DNA from: Sphingobium phenoxybenzoativorans | GTDB lineage: Bacteria; Pseudomonadota; Alphaproteobacteria; Sphingomonadales; Sphingomonadaceae | DNA length: 40,512 bases | Direction: 5' to 3' | NCBI RefSeq assembly: GCF_001757355.1 | Contig: NZ_MINO01000036.1 | Location: forward strand, 1 to 40,512 | Part shown: positions 39,394 to 40,512 of the stretch, in pieces | Position numbering within the stretch: the first letter of the stretch is position 1 | Layout of the letters: each line of letters starts with the position of its first letter | Position numbers and translations under genes: made by a program | The notes under the pieces: generated by a model | Database searches by the model: none | Told to the model about the DNA's origin: nothing | The model's input: only the letters and a program-made list of their open reading frames with translations

Positions 39394-40095
39394 CTATTGC
39401 GCGGTCGCGGGCCTCACTTCGATCGTGCAGCGCACCGGCTTCTTCGCCTTCTCGGCCTGCTCGCGGCACGCCTGCACCGCTTCGCGGTTGCCATCGGCGA
39501 GCGGGGCGGCCGCGACGATCAAGCCCCAGCTCTCCGGCGCGGCCGTCTGCATCAACCGTTGCCCCGCATCCCATGCCGACTTTTCGCCAAGCGCCCGCGT
39601 CGCCATGCTCTCGGGCCAAAGCCAGCTCGCCGGCATCATCCGGGCGATCGGGCCGGCGAGCAGCGCATAGAGCAACAGCCCCAGCACCAGGCCACCGCCC
39701 CCGGCGATAGCGAGCCAGCGATTTTGCACATCGCCGCGCCGCGCAGACGCGACCATTTTTTGCAAGTCGAAGGTCGCGGACGACAAGGCCGATTTCGTGG
39801 ATTGGACCTGATGCTGCAATTCGCGGGTCGCCTCGGCAACGGAAGCGTTTAAACGGCCCCCCATATTCTCCGGGGTGAGCGTCATGGCGGGGCTTTTCCG
39901 CACGCCGTCGATCTGCTGCACCAGGATACCCAGCACCTTTTCGGTGCGCTCTAGCGTCGGCTCGTAATCGGGAATGTCGATGGACTCGCGCGCCGTGGTC
40001 AGCGCCTCGACCGCATGGCGCAACAACGACACCTCGCCGCGCAACCGCTCGAACGCCAGCGCCGGGTCGTCGCGCTCCTGGCTATCCTCATCCAT
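39394..40095 (-). CDS. DUF6118-type membrane protein of the transfer region
   Basis: A 233-residue protein with an acidic N-terminus, coiled-coil-like helices (about 15-120), one or two membrane segments (about 130-155: AIAGGGGLVLGLLLYALLAG) and a C-terminal part with two cysteines. It follows the relaxase gene by 13 bases on the same strand; the DUF6118 name is my recollection of proteins found beside such relaxases. A CGTTTAAACG palindrome is inside. The 72-bp gap before it (39322-39393) holds nothing recognisable. Confidence 0.7.
   Translation of the reverse strand: MDEDSQERDDPALAFERLRGEVSLLRHAVEALTTARESIDIPDYEPTLERTEKVLGILVQQIDGVRKSPAMTLTPENMGGRLNASVAEATRELQHQVQSTKSALSSATFDLQKMVASARRGDVQNRWLAIAGGGGLVLGLLLYALLAGPIARMMPASWLWPESMATRALGEKSAWDAGQRLMQTAAPESWGLIVAAAPLADGNREAVQACREQAEKAKKPVRCTIEVRPATAQ
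39846..39855. repeat. CGTTTAAACG palindrome, copy 4
   Basis: Perfect 10-bp palindrome inside the DUF6118-type gene, on the far side of the accessory insertion. Confidence 0.8.
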
Positions 40096-40108
40096 CGTTC
40101 TTTTCTCC

Positions 40109-40512
40109 TTACCGGCTCAATCCACGATCACGGCCTATCCCCAAATCCTGCGTCAACTGGCGGCCCAAATCGCCCCGCCCCATGTCGCGGCTGCGGTTCA
40201 TGCCGATCTCAAGCCCCAGCTCGCGGACACGGCCGCGCAGGATCGATTCCACCTGGGGATCGCGCTCAAGGCTTTTCGCCATGCCCGCCATTTCCTTGCC
40301 CGCCTTCTCGCGCCCCGTCATGTCGCCGGCGCGATAAAGCCGGTCGCGGTCCTGGCGAAGCGCCTGCCAGCGTTCCACGAAGCGATCGGCGCGCAGGGCA
40401 GGATCGGCGCGCACGCGGGCCTCATGCCGCATCGCCTCGACCATCGGGCCGCTGCGCCCCGCCGCCGCCTCGCGCAGCAAGGCGGGGTCGCGCTGGAACG
40501 CCGACGCCATAT
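40109..40512 (-). CDS. conjugative relaxase C-terminus (Ti-type TraA-like), partial
   Basis: About 134 residues from the end of a large relaxase that continues beyond the window; the ATG at 40510 is probably internal because the frame remains open. The Arg/Asp-rich helical sequence (DRFVERWQALRQDRDRLYRA, then SLERDPQVESILRGR) is like the BID-type secretion signal at the C-terminus of TraA relaxases. It would pair with the VirD4 protein at the left edge. The nickase domain is not visible, so family assignment is moderate. Confidence 0.65.
   Translation of the reverse strand, partial: MASAFQRDPALLREAAAGRSGPMVEAMRHEARVRADPALRADRFVERWQALRQDRDRLYRAGDMTGREKAGKEMAGMAKSLERDPQVESILRGRVRELGLEIGMNRSRDMGRGDLGRQLTQDLGIGRDRGLSR

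Noticed and set aside
1..40512. Window as a complete circular plasmid
   Set aside because: Joining the ends would make the relaxase and virD4 genes run into each other on opposite strands; the edges look like cuts.
1..40512. CRISPR arrays, tRNA or rRNA genes, riboswitches
   Set aside because: I looked for regular spacer repeats, cloverleaf-like or rRNA segments and known riboswitch cores and saw none; the only regular array is the iterons.

Overview
The window is a slice of a GC-rich plasmid, most likely from a sphingomonad (Sphingobium/Sphingomonas/Novosphingobium type alphaproteobacterium). The evidence is the type of Rep, ParA, VirD4 and TraA-like relaxase genes, the codon use, and the backbone hypothetical genes. 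Genus is an inference. Both window edges cut conjugation genes: VirD4 lacks its start at the left edge and a relaxase C-terminus runs off the right edge.

Backbone (1-8.8 kb and 39.4-40.5 kb). The order is a VirD4/TraG coupling protein, an iteron-type origin (DnaA box, AT-rich stretch, five iterons at an exact 22-bp period, RepA operator), repA, a parA plus ribbon-helix-helix partition pair, a SprT-like zinc protein, a PIN toxin/antitoxin pair, a histidine phosphatase, a tyrosine recombinase and small unknown genes. The other end holds a DUF6118-type membrane protein and the relaxase C-terminus. A rare 10-bp palindrome, CGTTTAAACG, occurs four times, only in this backbone.

First efflux locus (8.9-15.1 kb, resumed at 38.16-39.3 kb). 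A leftward operon of tetR, an orphan succinate dehydrogenase sdhC, a tiny membrane protein and an odd gene with a TetR ligand-domain-like C-terminus diverges from a tripartite drug pump (outer-membrane lipoprotein, EmrA-like, EmrB-like). emrB is cut in two by a 23,045-bp element; its 3' half and a second tetR lie beyond the element.

The element (15,111-38,155). It has perfect 39-bp terminal inverted repeats, a 6-bp target duplication (CCTATG), and a Mu/Tn552/Tn402-style module of serine recombinase, DDE transposase and AAA ATPase. Its first cargo (18.9-27.8 kb) is a sulfide/persulfide oxidation set: DsrE-like protein, ArsR regulator, 1-Cys peroxiredoxin, two persulfide-dioxygenase-like metallohydrolases, two YeeE/YedE halves, a DUF442 enzyme, sulfide:quinone oxidoreductase, TauE exporter, a TlpA fusion and two DsbA-like proteins. 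The likely flow is sulfide to persulfide to sulfite and export, with periplasmic thiol redox partners.

A third, internal copy of the element's right end lies at 28,105. It is followed by 8.8 kb of foreign DNA: a relaxase fragment, MarR and TetR regulators, a second complete tripartite pump, a GlcG-like protein, an SDR, DUF190, DUF3861 and LysR genes, and an SDR stub cut by IS6100. After IS6100 comes an exact 350-bp repeat of the right end. This looks like an IS6100-driven cointegrate followed by recombination between two transposon copies. It enlarged the mobile unit and gave it a second pump while the resident pump was destroyed.
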